Shown: positions 45,081 through 58,392 of the stretch, piece after piece
How positions within the stretch are numbered: position 1 is the stretch's first letter
Layout of the letters: every line of letters begins with the position of its first letter
From: Chrysogorgia sp. JL179-B06
Lineage: Eukaryota; Cnidaria; Anthozoa; Scleralcyonacea; Chrysogorgiidae
Length of the DNA stretch: 64,000 nucleotides
Direction of reading: 5' to 3'
Assembly (NCBI GenBank): GCA_035772405.1
Contig: JAYKKM010000310.1
Coordinates: forward strand, 1,511,501 to 1,575,500
Program-made: the position numbers and the translations under genes
The notes under the pieces: model-generated
Seen by the model: the letters and a program-made list of their open reading frames with translations, nothing else
What the model was told of the DNA's origin: nothing
Databases searched by the model: none

Positions 45081-45783
45081 TATGCAACTGTTCAACTTAC
45101 ATCTGTTTTATAATATTACATATGTTCATGAACTACTTACTATATTGTGATTTGTGAATAGATATTGAGAATGGTTATAACACAGAGGGGCATACAGCTG
45201 TACGTAATGAATGTCTTACCTAAGGGGTGCACCGGATTTAGTTTCCGGCTGGATAGTGGATAATCTCACTAGATCTTATAAGCGTAAACAAACTGAAGCA
45301 GTATTATTGAAACGTGTTAAGTGTTAACTGTTATAAGCGACTTTGTGTGTGAGCTACAGTATATTGTTACCAAATTTCATTACTGAACTAAGTTGATATC
45401 TTTTATCTGTTTAAGAACCATAAACATTACTGGAACAGTAAACAAGCTCAATATTGCTATTTTGTTGTATTGATGTCTATTTTTTATATATTTATTTGAA
45501 TTAACACAAATTTAATACGCCTTGGAAAACTGTCAAAAACAAATTATCTGGTTAGAGTATCCGGCCAGATACTGGATAGTGAGATTATCCACTATCCAGC
45601 CGGAAACTAAATCCGGTGCACCCCTTAGGTAAGACATTCATTACGTACATCTGTATGCCCACCCCCCCCCCCCCCCGGTGTTATAACCATTCTCAACATC
45701 TATTCACAAATCACAATATAGTAACTAGTTCATGAACATATGTAATATTATAAAACAGATGTAAGTTGAACAGCTGCATAAAA
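45081..45783. mobile_element. Fold-back element, ~700 bp with ~200-bp arms
   Basis: Arms 45,081-45,275 and 45,572-45,783 are near-identical reverse complements (tatgcaactgttcaacttac; ctaaggggtgcaccggattt; tccggctggatagtggataa). The right arm carries an extra C tract (45,661-45,678). The ~300-bp centre is AT-rich and non-coding. Confidence 0.85.
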
Positions 45784-46940
45784 ATGCAGTTGAACATAAA
45801 GATAAAATAGTTGTATAACATATTACAACATAGATACAAGAGGTTGTCTGGTCCTCAGAAGAGGTTTTCTGGTCCTCCAAAGAGATTTTCTTGTACTCCG
45901 AAGAGGTTGAAAGTCTCTTGTATAAACTGACTTTAAATATCTGGTCAAACACTTAGCCTGTCTTGGCTGAATATTTTGATTTTAACGAGGCTTTAAACAT
46001 ATTATCAACCAACAAAAATAAACTATATAAGATAACATACCATATAATCCAGCTAAGGTCATTTCATTCAAAACCTTTTCGTATTTTGGTTAAGAATCTT
46101 GTTTTAAAAAGCCACCGAATAAACCAACAGATCAATGGCCGTGAATCGTCAAGAGATCGGTTAACAATCGTAACTCGTCGTCTCCTGCACTGTGATTGGC
46201 TAACCGAGTTAACAAATTTTAGCTAACAAACCTTGCTCCTTAACAGCACGACAACAATATATCTGATACAAAAATGGTTCCTAACGGCACCACTCCAACA
46301 TGCCAAATCTTAATTACCTTTTTCCTTTGCTGCCTAGAAAAAAACAATTTAATTATATTTAACAACATTTAATTGACGTACATCATACAGTGCCCCCTCC
46401 CCCCCCCCCCCCTCAAGACGTAACACCAACAATCATACTTGTCCAACTTATCAACACTATTGGCACTAGGAACAACGTAGTAAACAACTAGTAAGTTCAG
46501 TGAGGCTCTAAATTGTAGAATACCCATCCACCTTTGCTATTTGTATCTGTTGACAGTTAGTAGGATGGTCACATTATGGAAATTCATATACAATTGCTTC
46601 GTTCTATTTTAAAAACCTATTTAATTTGATAACAATCAACAACTACATACAATATAAACCTTCAACATTATATTTAAAGACATTTTAGACCATACTGGTT
46701 TGTACTTCTGCCTTTAAATGTGGTTTCAAAAGTGGACAGGTATTCTATACAGTAATTGCTCCTAGTGAGGTCACACACCTTCCTTCACTCTGTAGGATGG
46801 GGTAAATTTTTTGGGGGGACAACGTATAGACCGCTTTCATAATGATTTACCATTTTAATTATTCTTTGATGTGGAAGCAAAGATTCTTTTTAATTGCTGA
46901 CACACAAACGAGGCCATAGAGGCTAATTTAGATGCATATT
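45784..46940. other. No gene recognised
   Basis: Contains a tandem of gaagaggttttctggtcctc-type units at 45,850-45,910 and a C tract at 46,398-46,412. No supported coding region. Confidence 0.35.
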
Positions 46941-46959
46941 TATTTTATTTTTATTTAAC

Positions 46960-47709
46960 GAATTATTATACAGGATAAAAACACTTCAGCATGTATATAG
47001 CTGTTGTCAATGTGTGTCCTGTTAAATTACAACTTATATATAAATTACAACATATATACTTAAAAACAAATAAACATATATACTTGAAAACTTAAACATA
47101 AAAAATACTTTAAAATACTTTAAATTTAAATTTTTAAAAATAACCTTCGAGTAATTTTATAAAATCCTCATATTTTTCTGTTCTACGGATTTCAGTTGGT
47201 TATTCATTGTAAACTTTTGCTCCCATAAAGAAGAATGATTTCCTAGCGTATTCAGTTCTGATCTTGGGAAGACGTAGAAGACATTCGTTATTTCTTGTTT
47301 TCTTTTCATGGTTTATAGTTGTGAAATAGTCGTCAAAAATCGAGCATATATCTTTCTCTAGGCATTTTCGTACCACCATACATGCCCTCTTCCGATTACA
47401 ATTAACAACTGAAGGTAGTTCTTCTAGATTGCTTGAACCCAGTGACACAATTTTAACAGCGCGATCATGGAATGATGCTAGCCTCTTCAGGTATGTGGGG
47501 GATAAGTTAAGTTGTAGTATTCCACGATAAGTGAGAGTCGGTAAGATCATAGTCTGGTATATGGCTTTGGTAGTTTTCATGTTAAGGCAATATCTTAGTT
47601 TAACCAGCAATCTTAATCTTCCGGAAGCACGTTTATAGCTTTTTTCAAAATGAGAGTTCAAATTTAATAAATTTTTGGCACCCACTCGCGAGTCGAACGA
47701 CAACAACAT
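46960..47709 (-). pseudogene. LINE reverse transcriptase C-terminal fragment
   Basis: Minus strand 47,709-47,200: RASGRLRLLVKLRYCLNMKT, AIYQTMILPTLTYRGILQL, RLASFHDRAVKIVSLGS and a C-terminus ending RTEYARKSFFFMGAKVYNE. This is the thumb and tail of a non-LTR RT. The catalytic part is absent; AT-rich 3' UTR-like sequence extends to about 46,960. The 5' side is cut by the repeat starting at 47,670. Confidence 0.7.
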
Positions 47710-49100
47710 GAATAGGCTACAACATGAATATAATTATCATGATTCATGTTTTGATTGAAGTGACAGGAAGTTGGCGAGATATATCTTGTTTCTCGTGTTC
47801 GCGCGATTTCAGAATAAAACATTATTATACTCTTTGTTTGTTGCAAATTGTGTTTGCGATGACTTTATCCCGATATAAACGTTGGAGACGAGCTTCTCTT
47901 GAAAACAAAAAAATATTTTTGGCACACACTCGCAAGTCGAACGACAACAACATGAATATAATTATATGATTCATGTTTCGTCGTTTCGATCATAGTTAAT
48001 AGCAAGTTGGTGAGAAATATCTTTTTCTTGTGTTCGATTTCAGAATAATACGTTTACGTTATATTCTTTGTTTCTTGTAAATTCATACAAAGCGTCAGAT
48101 GCGAGGGTCTTTTGAAACAAATCCCATCAGTTTGGAACTAATATCTACGAGCTTTGTCACCCACTCGCATGCACTCGCGAGTTAAAAGAACTGTCAGTTT
48201 AACTGACAAGACATTAAACGTTAAGTTGCATGGGCGATTTGTAACTTGAAATTTGTTTTTTGCGACGCAAGTTGCACGAAAAAAATTACGTACGTGTAAC
48301 ACAGGCCCTTTAGCCGAAAATATCCCCAGTTTGTCTTTTCGTTGAAAACTATAATTTCGCCTCTTTGTCTTGTGCGAATAATTTTATGCAAGATTGCTGA
48401 CAGGCTTGTCAAACCATCATGCCGCCGCACACGCGAAATACTCGCGAGTCAGAACGAGTGGCCCAAACACGAACCTTAAATACATGTATATGGCTGCCTT
48501 TTCGTTTTTGATGAAAATATGTAATGACATCCCGTTGTCTGTTTGAAGCATTCTTTAGACTTTATAGATATCAAGAGAATGATAAACTCGTGGCCATGGG
48601 CCATTGTTTTGGTGATGACCACATGGTAATATTTTGATAAACAACATAATCATGAATGTTTTCCACGCTGTCATTCGGACACACGCTCCGTACTCGCTAC
48701 AGCGTCACACATTATCGAACAAATCCGTCAAGAGATATACATGTATGTGTCGCGATTGCAATCCACCTCCGGGAACAGGATTGTCCGATTGAATTTATCG
48801 TGATCGCATGTTTACACGACAAAAATTATCGGGATTGCGATCGCGATAGTCCTCGATCGCAATCGCAATATATCGAAATGTTCCTTGCTACACCATATTT
48901 TGTTGTCTTGCTTCCACCACTGTAACTTTCTAAATTCAACAACGCAAGCGCTCTGATCTTTCACGGACTCGCAACACTTGCGAGTTGCGAGTCATTGCGA
49001 GTATTATTTGTCGCTAAAGTTGCGAGTACGCGCGCGTAACGAGTCGGAACGCGTGGGATTTTCACTCGTTACTCGCGAGTGGAGGGTACCTTACTCGCAA
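47670..49100. repeat. Diverged repeats rich in CTCGCGAGT palindromes
   Basis: cactcgcgagtcgaacgaca at 47,684 recurs as cactcgcaagtcgaacgaca at 47,927, with about 150 bp of following sequence (ttcatgttt, gttggcgagatat, tttcagaata) repeated. CTCGCGAGT or close forms recur at 48,171, 48,442 and several times in 48,965-49,095. A long hairpin gattgcgatcgcgatagtcc/cgatcgcaatcgc lies near 48,833-48,867. No coding content. Confidence 0.7.
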
Positions 49101-49269
49101 GCGGTACTGTATAGGTTACTTACTGCAATAACTTTTTCCCCAATATTTTTACCACCATGCCATGTGGTGCTGATGGACAATACTCTTGTACTTAACTACA
49201 TTCTCTTCAAATTAAGAGAAAATCAATATTACTGTACTCCAAAAATGTAACTTGTTACTTCAAATATAT

Positions 49270-49370
49270 TCATTACCACATAAAAAAAATATATACATAT
49301 ATATATATATACACACATATATATATATACACACACACACACATACACACATATACATACATACACATGG
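49270..49370. repeat. (AT)n/(AC)n microsatellite
   Basis: Runs of tatatatata and acacacacac alternate. The ORF read across it is an artefact. Confidence 0.95.
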
Positions 49371-52300
49371 CCTTTTTGGCCTTTTGCTTTCTTCTGCAGT
49401 TAGCATTGATGGTTTGATTCATTCAAATTTTTTGGCCTCATTCTGCCAAACAATGCGCTCATTATCCCTCTGAAGCAACAAAGCTCATTTTTTCTGCTTT
49501 TGATGCAATTTTTTGCAGGCATCTACATTAAGAAATGCAATCATATAGTGAATATTAAAATGACCTTTGAATCTGTAATGCAAAGAAACATACTGGTATG
49601 TGATTGCTACAGCACATGAAGACTACTGACATTATACATCAGTGTTGTATAATGTTCAATATTCTGATATCCTGCAGAATACCTAAATAGGAATTATTGG
49701 GACACAATTTTGCCATGCTTCAGAATATGAAACAACATGACTAATTTCTCTGTTTCAGTGTTTTGAAATTAATGCAGGAAATTGTTATCGATAGTGCTTC
49801 ACAAACCCCTATTTGGTGAGGAAGGAAGCAAAATTGGTTCCTGTACAGTCCACATGTTAATGCACGAGTCAATGTAAACCCATCGAGTGCCGGGGTGGGG
49901 GTTATTAGGGGAATGATTGGGGATTTGAAACAGTCTGAACATTCCCAACCAAGTAGGAGATTTGCAGCTTTCAGTATTCATTGGTCCCCCTTGTATGTGC
50001 AATGGCTGGGGATTTGTAATGAGCCTGTTGTAATGAGAACTTTGGGGAATAAAATAAAAGTTGAATCAAATCAAATCCCCACCCTTCCTGCAGGGTCTGA
50101 AATTTACCAGTGTTCAAAGTTTTAGTATCCCCCTGGGAATCCAGTATCCCACTTCTGGATACTAGTTACCATGATTTTTTTCAAAGTCACTTTCAGAGTC
50201 ACTCTAAATTAAATAAACTAAAGTAAGTGGTTACATTAGGGTTAGGCTATGGGGTCCAGTGTCGGACCTGTGTCCACAGCGTAAACTAAAAACATCAACA
50301 TTGTTCAAATTATTATTTTCAATTTGTGAAAATTTTCAACATCGATTTCCAAGATGACGATTCATGCTAACAAAGCTATCGGGAGACAACAGCATTTACC
50401 GTGGGAGACCGGAGGCATTTACAGCTATCCCTGTCAGCTATCCGTTTTATCCCGTCGGGATACAAGTAAAACAGAAGTTAGTATCCAGAAATCAGTACCT
50501 GTCCTGCGGTGGGAGTAGGAGTTTACATGTACATAGTTTATGCATAAACAATGCAAAAACTATCCAAAGTGCTTATCGCTTATCTCAACAAATTTCAGTG
50601 ACATACTGCAGAGGGATAACTATGATATTATCCTGTACCTGAACTCAGCAATTTTGAGGAGAACATGTTGTAACCAGAGGACCTTTTACAACAATTCTCG
50701 ATTCTGAATTTTCTGCCATATTTTCTTCCAGTGTTGTTTCTGATAGTTATGTTAACTTCCTCTTCCTTCTCTCATTTCTAATCCATTTCTACAACAAAAA
50801 TATGTTGATAACTTTATTTTTATTAACTTACTTACTGTAGCAAGCAATACATCAGCTTCCTTCTAAATAATATTTAATATTCTTGAGACAAAGTATAAAT
50901 AAAGTATTGAGCGACCTTTTAATACCACTACCAGGTTTTAAATACACTTGCTAATGCATGGTGCTTTTAATATGGTTGTTTCTTGTAAACGCAATAAGAC
51001 CCCGGCCAAAACACTTTACTTTCAATATTTTCTAGTGCAGCAAATGTTGAAAAAAGTTTAAAGCCATTTCAGAGTTTGGCGGTCGGCCATGTTAAAATTT
51101 CAATATTTTAATATACATGTATTCCAAGGACTGTTATTTAAAGCAGTCCCACTCGTAAATGGGAAGTCGTAACGACGCAATCTATGTAAATATTAAAAAT
51201 AAATTCTGATCTAGCAGCACTGCAATCTGTCCAACTATACTATAAATCACATAATACCTATTTCGTTTGTATGCCTCCATGTGGTTATTGGTAAAGGATT
51301 GCTAAAATTTGCGTATATTTCGTTAAATTTTTCTTACCTTAACTTTTTCGTAGCTTGTTCCTGTCTGATCAGAAGCCTTTAGCACCAATTAACGCATATT
51401 CTTTCCTGTGGAAGTCATTCCAGGGTCGTAAAAAGAAGTCAAAACACGCTTTTGTTCATCCGTCAAAACATCGTAATTTATCGAATGAGCAGCCATTTTG
51501 TATAAGTAAGGGAATACGGTTGCGCCACGTTAACTGCAGCCGTGCCAGGTTGCTCATCCCTATCACATATATCCGACGTTCTAAAATTAAGAACTGTCAC
51601 TATATGTGATTTATAACAGGAGGAACAGGTGGAAATAAACGAATAATTATTTTTTGCAATTGTATAGTATTAGATTGGTTACTAACTGTTTTCTACTTAT
51701 TTAGAGCACTGTAAAAACAATAATTAAACAAAAAGAGGAACAAGAGAGTGACATCTATTTGCACTTGAAGAAAGGTTATGATTTCAAGTCAATTTCATTA
51801 GCAGTATACAGATATATTTGTTAGTGCACAAGTTTATTTTGCCAGTTCACAAATATATTTTATAAAATATATACAAAATATATTCTGCTGGTGCACAGCA
51901 ACCTCCATCTCTAAAAATATCGCTAACTCTGTAAAAAGACTTGGATTAAATAAACATTTAAAACAAATAAAATAAAAAAGAATTATTTCTTCATTTATCA
52001 CAAATATCGTGATACTGTATATGTTCATTTCAGCCAGTTGGTAAATAATTGATCTATTTTGATCAAATTAATCCAATAATATGTAATTGTTTTCTCATTT
52101 ACGCTATGAAGAATTGATTCACCAGTGAATATTGCCAAAGAAGTGTATATCGCTGGGAAGTTTAACACTGTTAGTCTCAAAGACGCCACTGGTGAGTTAT
52201 AATGACAGTACCAGTACGTATCAATATTAAAGTATACCACTTCATATGATGAGGAATTGTATATGATGCTATAGGTTTTAGCACTGAGATCATTATTAAC

Positions 52301-53150
52301 TCTGTTATTCTGCCTTTATTTTCCTCTGTTGTCTCGTCTAAATGCACACATACAGTATTGCTCATTGTATACCAACATAACATTTAGCTAAATAGATATT
52401 GGTATTACAGTACATTCCAGAATAAATTCATTGTCATCGATATGGTACAGTTTCTGTAGCAATCTGCCTTGTGTCCTCATCTTTTGTCAGAGTCAATGAA
52501 ACAGCCTTGGTTCAGTTTAAAGTATTTATGAAGTGAAAAATTCCGATCTCATATTTTTGAACAACATTAAAGCTCATCTCGAAAACCATTTCCCAAAAAA
52601 TTAAATAAATACAGTTGGTACTTCTCGTGATATTGAGTGGCAAAGTTTGTCCCTTGGAGCAGTTTAACATTAGAAAATAAGGAAAATATGGGACAGAGTT
52701 TATGGTGCAAATGACATATGCAGTTCTTAGTTACACAGCTGCATATTTCATCAAGCAGTAACTGCGAGATCAAATTTCGCCAAAAATAAATTCATTCATT
52801 CATTCAAAATAATCTTCAATGAGGAAACCTGATCACTTATACAGTGATTTTCATCAGGGACCTACACAATACTACATGAATAAAACTAATTAATCAACTA
52901 AAGTTATTAAATCGAACATGAAATTAAGTAAAATCAAATAAGTAGTACACTAACCCTATAATGAAAGTACTAACCCTAACCCTATAATGAAACCTATTTC
53001 ATTATAGGTCGCCTGTAGAAAATGTTCCAATTTCCTATAGAAGCCAACAGGTTCTCTATAGGAGCAAACCTATAGACTTTTTTGTTAGGGAAGAATGTTT
53101 AAAAATATTTTTTAAAAAGATGAAGTTCCTTAATAGTCCTTTTCGATAGT
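49371..53150. other. Long stretch without a recognisable gene
   Basis: Only short ORFs without domain similarity on either strand. A small hairpin (ataatgaaacctatttcattat) is at about 52,980-53,010, beside ccctaaccctataatg repeats, and a ttcattcattcattca repeat near 52,790. Introns of an undetected host gene are possible. Confidence 0.4.
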
Positions 53151-53160
53151 TCAATGTTGT

Positions 53161-53565
53161 TCCAATCATCAGAGAAGAGCTACCCGTTTAGTTTGTGGAC
53201 CTGACAAGTCCTACACAGAGAGACTTGATGAAATTAAGTGGTCAACTCTTGAGTTAAGGCGAGACTATCTAAGTCTTGTTCAGATGTGCAAGATCATATT
53301 TGGTTACAGTGAGGTTGATTGCACTAAGTTTTTTGATTTAGTTGGCCGGTCGCGTACACGCAGCAACCATGAGTTTAAACTGAGGCCTAAGGCCGTACGC
53401 ACCAATTACTTCAAGTACTCATTTTTTAATAGATACATTAATCAGTGGAATTCTTTACCTAACGAGGTTATAACATCACCTAGTTTCAGGGATTATTTTA
53501 AGGAATTTTTATCACTGCACAAAGAGCTCAAAAAGGCAGAAAATCTAACTTCAGTAGCAGGTTAA
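53161..53565 (+). pseudogene. LINE reverse transcriptase C-terminal tail
   Basis: From about 53,165 the plus strand reads QRRATRLVCGPDKSY, ELRRDYLSLVQMCKIIFGYS, RTRSNHEFKLRPKAVRTNYF and SFFNRYINQWNSLPNEVITS to a stop at 53,565. This is the region after the thumb of Jockey/RTE-like RTs (R-R-A-T, F-F-x-R-x-x-x-x-W-N-x-L-P). Only the tail of the element is present. Confidence 0.75.
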
Positions 53566-53967
53566 GCAGCGATGGAGCACTGAGAAGCTCGGTAGCTCGT
53601 CAATAATCAACTAGTCATACTGTCATAGTATACATAAGCGGCCCTCCTGTTCCCAATTTTTAATGAGTTAATCCCTTTCACACAGCATACATTCGCATTT
53701 TCAAAATAACAATGGTCAAACAGTAGCACACGGGCAAGAGCCACAGACTCATCGACCTGAGAGAAGCATCAAGCATGTTATGTGGGGTTGGCTGGCACCG
53801 TTGGGTAGTTGGCTAAATAGTGAGAACACTAGCGTTTTGTTTATTATGACGGTAGGGGCTGCTATAGTAGCTACCATATACTCATGTATCTTGGAAGTTG
53901 AAATGCCAGTAATGGTAGAAACTAGTATACAATTATTGGATGAGGCTGAGCATGATATCATGAAGAA

Positions 53968-54037
53968 TTATCCAGACCGAGGTCAATGTTATCTGCCGAA
54001 GGCTGAGGCGGATAACATTGACCGAGGTCTGGATAAT
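53968..54037. repeat. Strong hairpin, ~30-bp arms
   Basis: attatccagaccgaggtcaa tgttatc is mirrored by gataacattgaccgaggtct ggataat with a short loop (tgccgaaggctgaggcg). It lies at the end of an 87-codon frame starting at 53,780 that includes a hydrophobic stretch (VLFIMTVGAAIVATIYSCIL); that frame may be chance. Confidence 0.85.
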
Positions 54038-54183
54038 ACTTGATGTCATGCGTAAGCCGAATCCAATATAATTGTTTTATTATACATTGTTCAAAATAGT
54101 CTTACTAAAAATATACAAAGTGACAGTCTGGTAGTAATCTACTACAAACCCTTTTTTATTTTGTAATTTTCGCACGCTTTTTC

Positions 54184-54256
54184 TAGTGACGTCACCAGCG
54201 TCCGATAATTTTTTTTGGGCACCTCCGTGCAATAATTCACAGTATTCGACGGAAAT
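54184..54256 (+). repeat. Dispersed repeat shared with 38,873-38,945
   Basis: gtgacgtcaccagcgtccga, then cacctccgtgcaataattca and cagtattcgacggaa, match the same series at 38,873-38,945 (gtgacatcatcagcg, acctccgttcaataattcac) in the same orientation. Element 2 contains the other copy. Confidence 0.75.
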
Positions 54257-55060
54257 GACGTCGCGCCTGCCGGACATTGAGAATTCACTGGAGTATGTTG
54301 ACCAATAAGAAACGAGAATGAAGTTTGAATGTATAATAATTTTAGTAAGCATCTGATCTGTAAAGGCATAAGACTGTTAGTTTACGCTACGCTTAACGTT
54401 ATCAGAGGATAGTGTACCATGGTCCATTAACTTATCGTCTTATTTGTATATTTGCTAATTTAAATTTTGATATTAAATAGTATATGTTGGAATGTAGTGA
54501 TGCAATAATTTTTGATGCAATCCTTTCACATAATTTTTGATGCAATCCTTTCACGAATAACACCCATTCTCAAATATTAAAGAAAAATTTATCACTGCAC
54601 AAAATTGCGTTTATAACTGCACAAATCTCATTTATCACTGCACAAATTGGTTATCACTGCACGTTAAAATAATCCCTGCCTAGTTTGGCTTCCTTCAAAA
54701 GATCTCTTTGGAACTATTTATCTAAAAACCACTGAATTAGATTTTTATTTTATTTTATTTATTATTTTATTTATTACTGTAAGGAGAGTGGTTCAAAAAT
54801 GGGAATTAAGTTTCCCCCTACCACTATCCAGCCAGCCAGGTTTTTTTTGTTGTTTTTTTTTGTTGTTTGTTTTTTGTATATATTTTTTTGTTTGTAATTT
54901 TGTGTAATGTAATTGTTTATTGTGTATATTGGTTGGCAAAGATTTTATTAAAGATTAAAGATAACAGATAACACAGTCCATTGACCCCAGCGGCGTTTAG
55001 AAAGTGGCTTCCTGATGTTATCTTTATTCCTAGTGTTATAAGCATGCACTGATTTATTAA
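54257..55060. other. T-rich non-coding stretch, probable retroelement 3' end
   Basis: Tandem tcactgcacaaat motifs at 54,590-54,660, attttattttatttatt runs at 54,745-54,775, T-runs at 54,840-54,895 and a gattaaagataacagataac tail at 54,945-54,975. It looks like LINE or SINE 3' material; no ORF. Confidence 0.45.
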
Positions 55061-55070
55061 AAATTGGATT

Positions 55071-57532
55071 TTAATCGTATTCAATATAACCATTTAAACA
55101 TTTATACATAAATATAGCTCGATGTCTAGATCTTCTTTGTGCTAATGGTATCGAATCCAATTTACTTAATGCATTAGTAGCAGAAGAATGATATGGTAGA
55201 TCAAGGATCTCCCTTGCCATCTCGTTATGTAATACCTGCAATGATTTCATTAAAGTGCAATTGCCCCTGTCTCCCCATACAATATCACAATAATCAAAGA
55301 TGGGCAAAACGAGTGAATTAAAAAAGAGTATCCTAGTACTAGTTGGGAGATAAGCCTTGAGTCTTCTAAAAATACTTAATTTTTTTGTTATCTGTTTATT
55401 TATATAATTTATGTGATCATCCCAGGTAAGTTGGCAATTTATGGTAACTCCTAAGTATTTAAAAGAATTGCACATCTCTAAACATTCTCCAGATATACTG
55501 ATGCCAACAGGATCTATAGATTTCAACTTTCTCAAGCTGCCAATTATCATAAACTTTTTTTAAACTTAACGTTTAATGTTAACTTATTTTGTTCAAGCCA
55601 TCTTGAAATGTGTAACAGGTCACCATTAATAGCTTCTTTTAAATCTTCCACACTTCTAGAAGCGTAATACAGGGCAGTGTCGTCTGCATATAGGGTCACA
55701 TCAGCTTTTTCCAGACAATTTGGAAGGTCATTCGTATATACCAAGAACAATAGTGGTCCCAAGACGGAGCCCTGAGGTACTCGGCATCATGACACAATGG
55801 ATAACGAAAACGTTTTCGCAGTAGGATTGTGTGATCCACCGTATCGAAAGCTTTTGTCAGATCTAAAAAGACCACTCCAGTTTGTAGTCCGTTGTCCATG
55901 TTGGTTAGAATCGAGTCTGTAGACTGACCAACTGCTACACTTGTCGATGACTTAGATGTAAATCCAAATTGTCTTTCGGATAAAATCTTGTTTTCCTTGA
56001 GGTAATCATATAATTGTTGATGGACTGCCTTTTCTAATAACTTGCTTAAAACGGGTAAGACAGATATTGGACGATAATTTGATGGATCTGATCATTTACC
56101 TGCTTTAAGGATTGCTATGACCTTTGCATTTTTCCAAATCGAAGGAAATGTTGATGCATTCAGGGATTTATTAAAGAGGCTTGTGATAGATGGTACTATG
56201 GCCTCAGCTGAGTCTTTTAACATACGAGCACTGATTTTATCCAGGCCAATAGCCTTATTGGTCTTACGATTTTTTTAACTGGTCCTTCACGAATGACTGT
56301 GTAATTTCTTTAAAACTGAATGTAGACGTTACGCTGACCACACATTCTTCATCAGTTGGATCACTCAATGTAAATATCTCCGAAAGTCTTTCCCAGTGTT
56401 CACAAAAAAGGAAATTAGTGCGGACGCGATATCTTTAGGATAAATGGATGTAACACCGTCGCTTTCAATGAAATTGATCGGATTTAGGGCAGTCATACTA
56501 GGTAAAACTTGCTTTACCGCACTCCAGAGCTTGGAGCTATTTCTTTTACTTTCCTGAATAAGCTTTGTAGTATTCTGACTTAGCTTTTTTAATCCCTCTA
56601 CGTACAAGATTTCGGTATTTGTGGAACTCATTCCAGTGGGAACCAGACTTTGTACATCGGGCTTTTCTATGGTGGTAATCCCTTTCTTTCATCAAATCAG
56701 AAACTTCGCTAGTCATCCAAGGAGTACAGGTACCTTTCACTCGACGTTTTTTAGTTGAGTTTTGTCCATGCAAACACAGCGTCGTTTATATCCTCAAAGG
56801 CACAAGTAACCGACCAGGGTATAGCAGAAACATCTTTTTTAAGAACGTTTCTTTGTTATAGCATTTAAAAGACCTATATTCGATTGTTCTTGATTCCGAT
56901 TTGGAGACACCCGATTTCATGATGCAATAGACAAGGGAATGGTCGCTAATTCCCAGGTGTAATACGCCAGATTTGACTATTCTATATTTGTTATTCACAA
57001 AAATTAAGTCAATCGTCGTTTCTGAGTGACATGTTATGCGAGTTGGCGTAGAAATCAATTGATGCATATCGAACAGGGCCATAACTCTAGATACCTTTCG
57101 TTTTAACTGAAGATCAGTTCTGTTGCCTGATACATTAAAGTTAACATCAAAGTCTCCAAGAATTACCTTTTCATAGCGCCTGGATTCAACTTGCGAAAGA
57201 GACTGTTCGATTCTTAGTAGGAAATCATCCAGACCATGATTTGGTGCTCGATAGATGTTGGCAACGAGAAGCGATTTACATTTATTTCTGTTTATTTCAA
57301 CCCAAAGGACTTCATCAGTGTCATTGTTTAAGTCCTTACGTTCAATAAATATCAATCCATGTTTAATATACGTTATTACCCCTCCTCCACGTCGCGAAGT
57401 CCGATCTTTTCTAACACATGAACAGCCAGGCAAACTAATTTCGCTGTCCAAAATGTCATCATTTAACCAGGTTTCAGACAAAGTTAACACGTCAAAAGGT
57501 TTATGAATCATTAACATTCTGATTTCATCCAC
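55071..57532 (-). pseudogene. LINE 4, CR1/Jockey-like copy with endonuclease and reverse transcriptase, decayed
   Basis: Minus strand from 57,532: endonuclease (FDVLTLSETWLNDD, DRTSRRGGGVITYIKHGLIF, LVANIYRAPN, GDFDVNF where GDFN is usual, GISDHSLVYCI), linker (GTCTPWMTSEVSDLMKERD), RT (LSVLPVLSKLLEKAV-like near 56,040; VVFLDLTKAFDTVDH near 55,870; [12 protein letters not shown] near 55,690) and C-terminal region (NSFKYLGVTINCQLTWDDHI, RILFFNSLVLPIFDYCDIVW) to a stop at 55,071. Several frame changes (about 56,270, 55,800, 55,750 and 55,550) inactivate it. The N-terminus before the endonuclease and any ORF1 are missing; 3' end is near 55,060. Confidence 0.85.
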
Positions 57533-58392
57533 AGACGTTTAAATGGGCAACTTTCGATGCCAAACTGTTTGAGTCTATAGTTCAAAGACTATGCACCAGT
57601 TCAATTGGAATTTGCAATGAATATTCGTGTCATACTTCTGATCATTAATACGAAAATACTGACAATGATTTTTTCACTTCATAGACACTTTATGTCGAAA
57701 AATCTATGATAATTTCTAGGACCACATGACTTTTATTTACCTCTATTAATTTTATTTACCTTTTCCTTGTTCATACATAATGTATCTTTCATCGTCTTAC
57801 TCTGAATTTTGTCTGGTCATCCAAGCTAGACAAGCTGCATGTCATGTTAGTACATGGAATTTGTTTACACCATCAATGAGATTATAAATATTCAGTTCGC
57901 ACCATATTATTTTGTTTCGTTCAACAAAATGATCTCATTTTGTTCAGGAAATAATTTTGAAAAATCACATAAATAGTAAAAATCCATATTCTGTGTGTAG
58001 ATACTGAATAAACTTAACCCATACACGTTATTGTTAGGGTAAGTATTCAATCTGTGTTCCATTAGAAATTATTGTCCTTAATATCATTATTTTAGATGCT
58101 GTGAAAATACATTTTCGGTCCCTTGAAAAAGTGGCAACAAATCCAATTACTCCAAGGAAGAAGAAAAAGATGTGCATGCGTAGCAGGGGAGAAAGGGTGC
58201 AGCAAAAAATGCTTATTTCTTTTATTATTTAAGGGTATATTTTTAATCTGTGAAAAAGGGAAAATATTATTAATCAAATGGCAAATGTTGATTAAACGCA
58301 CGTGTGTGTATATATGGCTTTCGAACCTGTTGCCTAAGATTTGTCATTAGAACATGTTGCAGTTTGTTTGTTTATAATGAGGTCATAAGCAG
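57533..58392. other. Possible upstream exon of the following gene; otherwise AT-rich
   Basis: After an acceptor-like ttattttag (ending about 58,095) a frame reads AVKIHFRSLEKVATNPITPR then KKKKMCMRSRGERVQQ. Its composition resembles coding sequence, and it lies 200-300 bp upstream of the next exon on the same strand, but I found no convincing donor. The rest shows nothing. Confidence 0.25.

Noticed and set aside
49252..49473. ORF across the AT/AC microsatellite
   Set aside because: Translation is simple-sequence (Tyr-Ile, Thr-His repeats).
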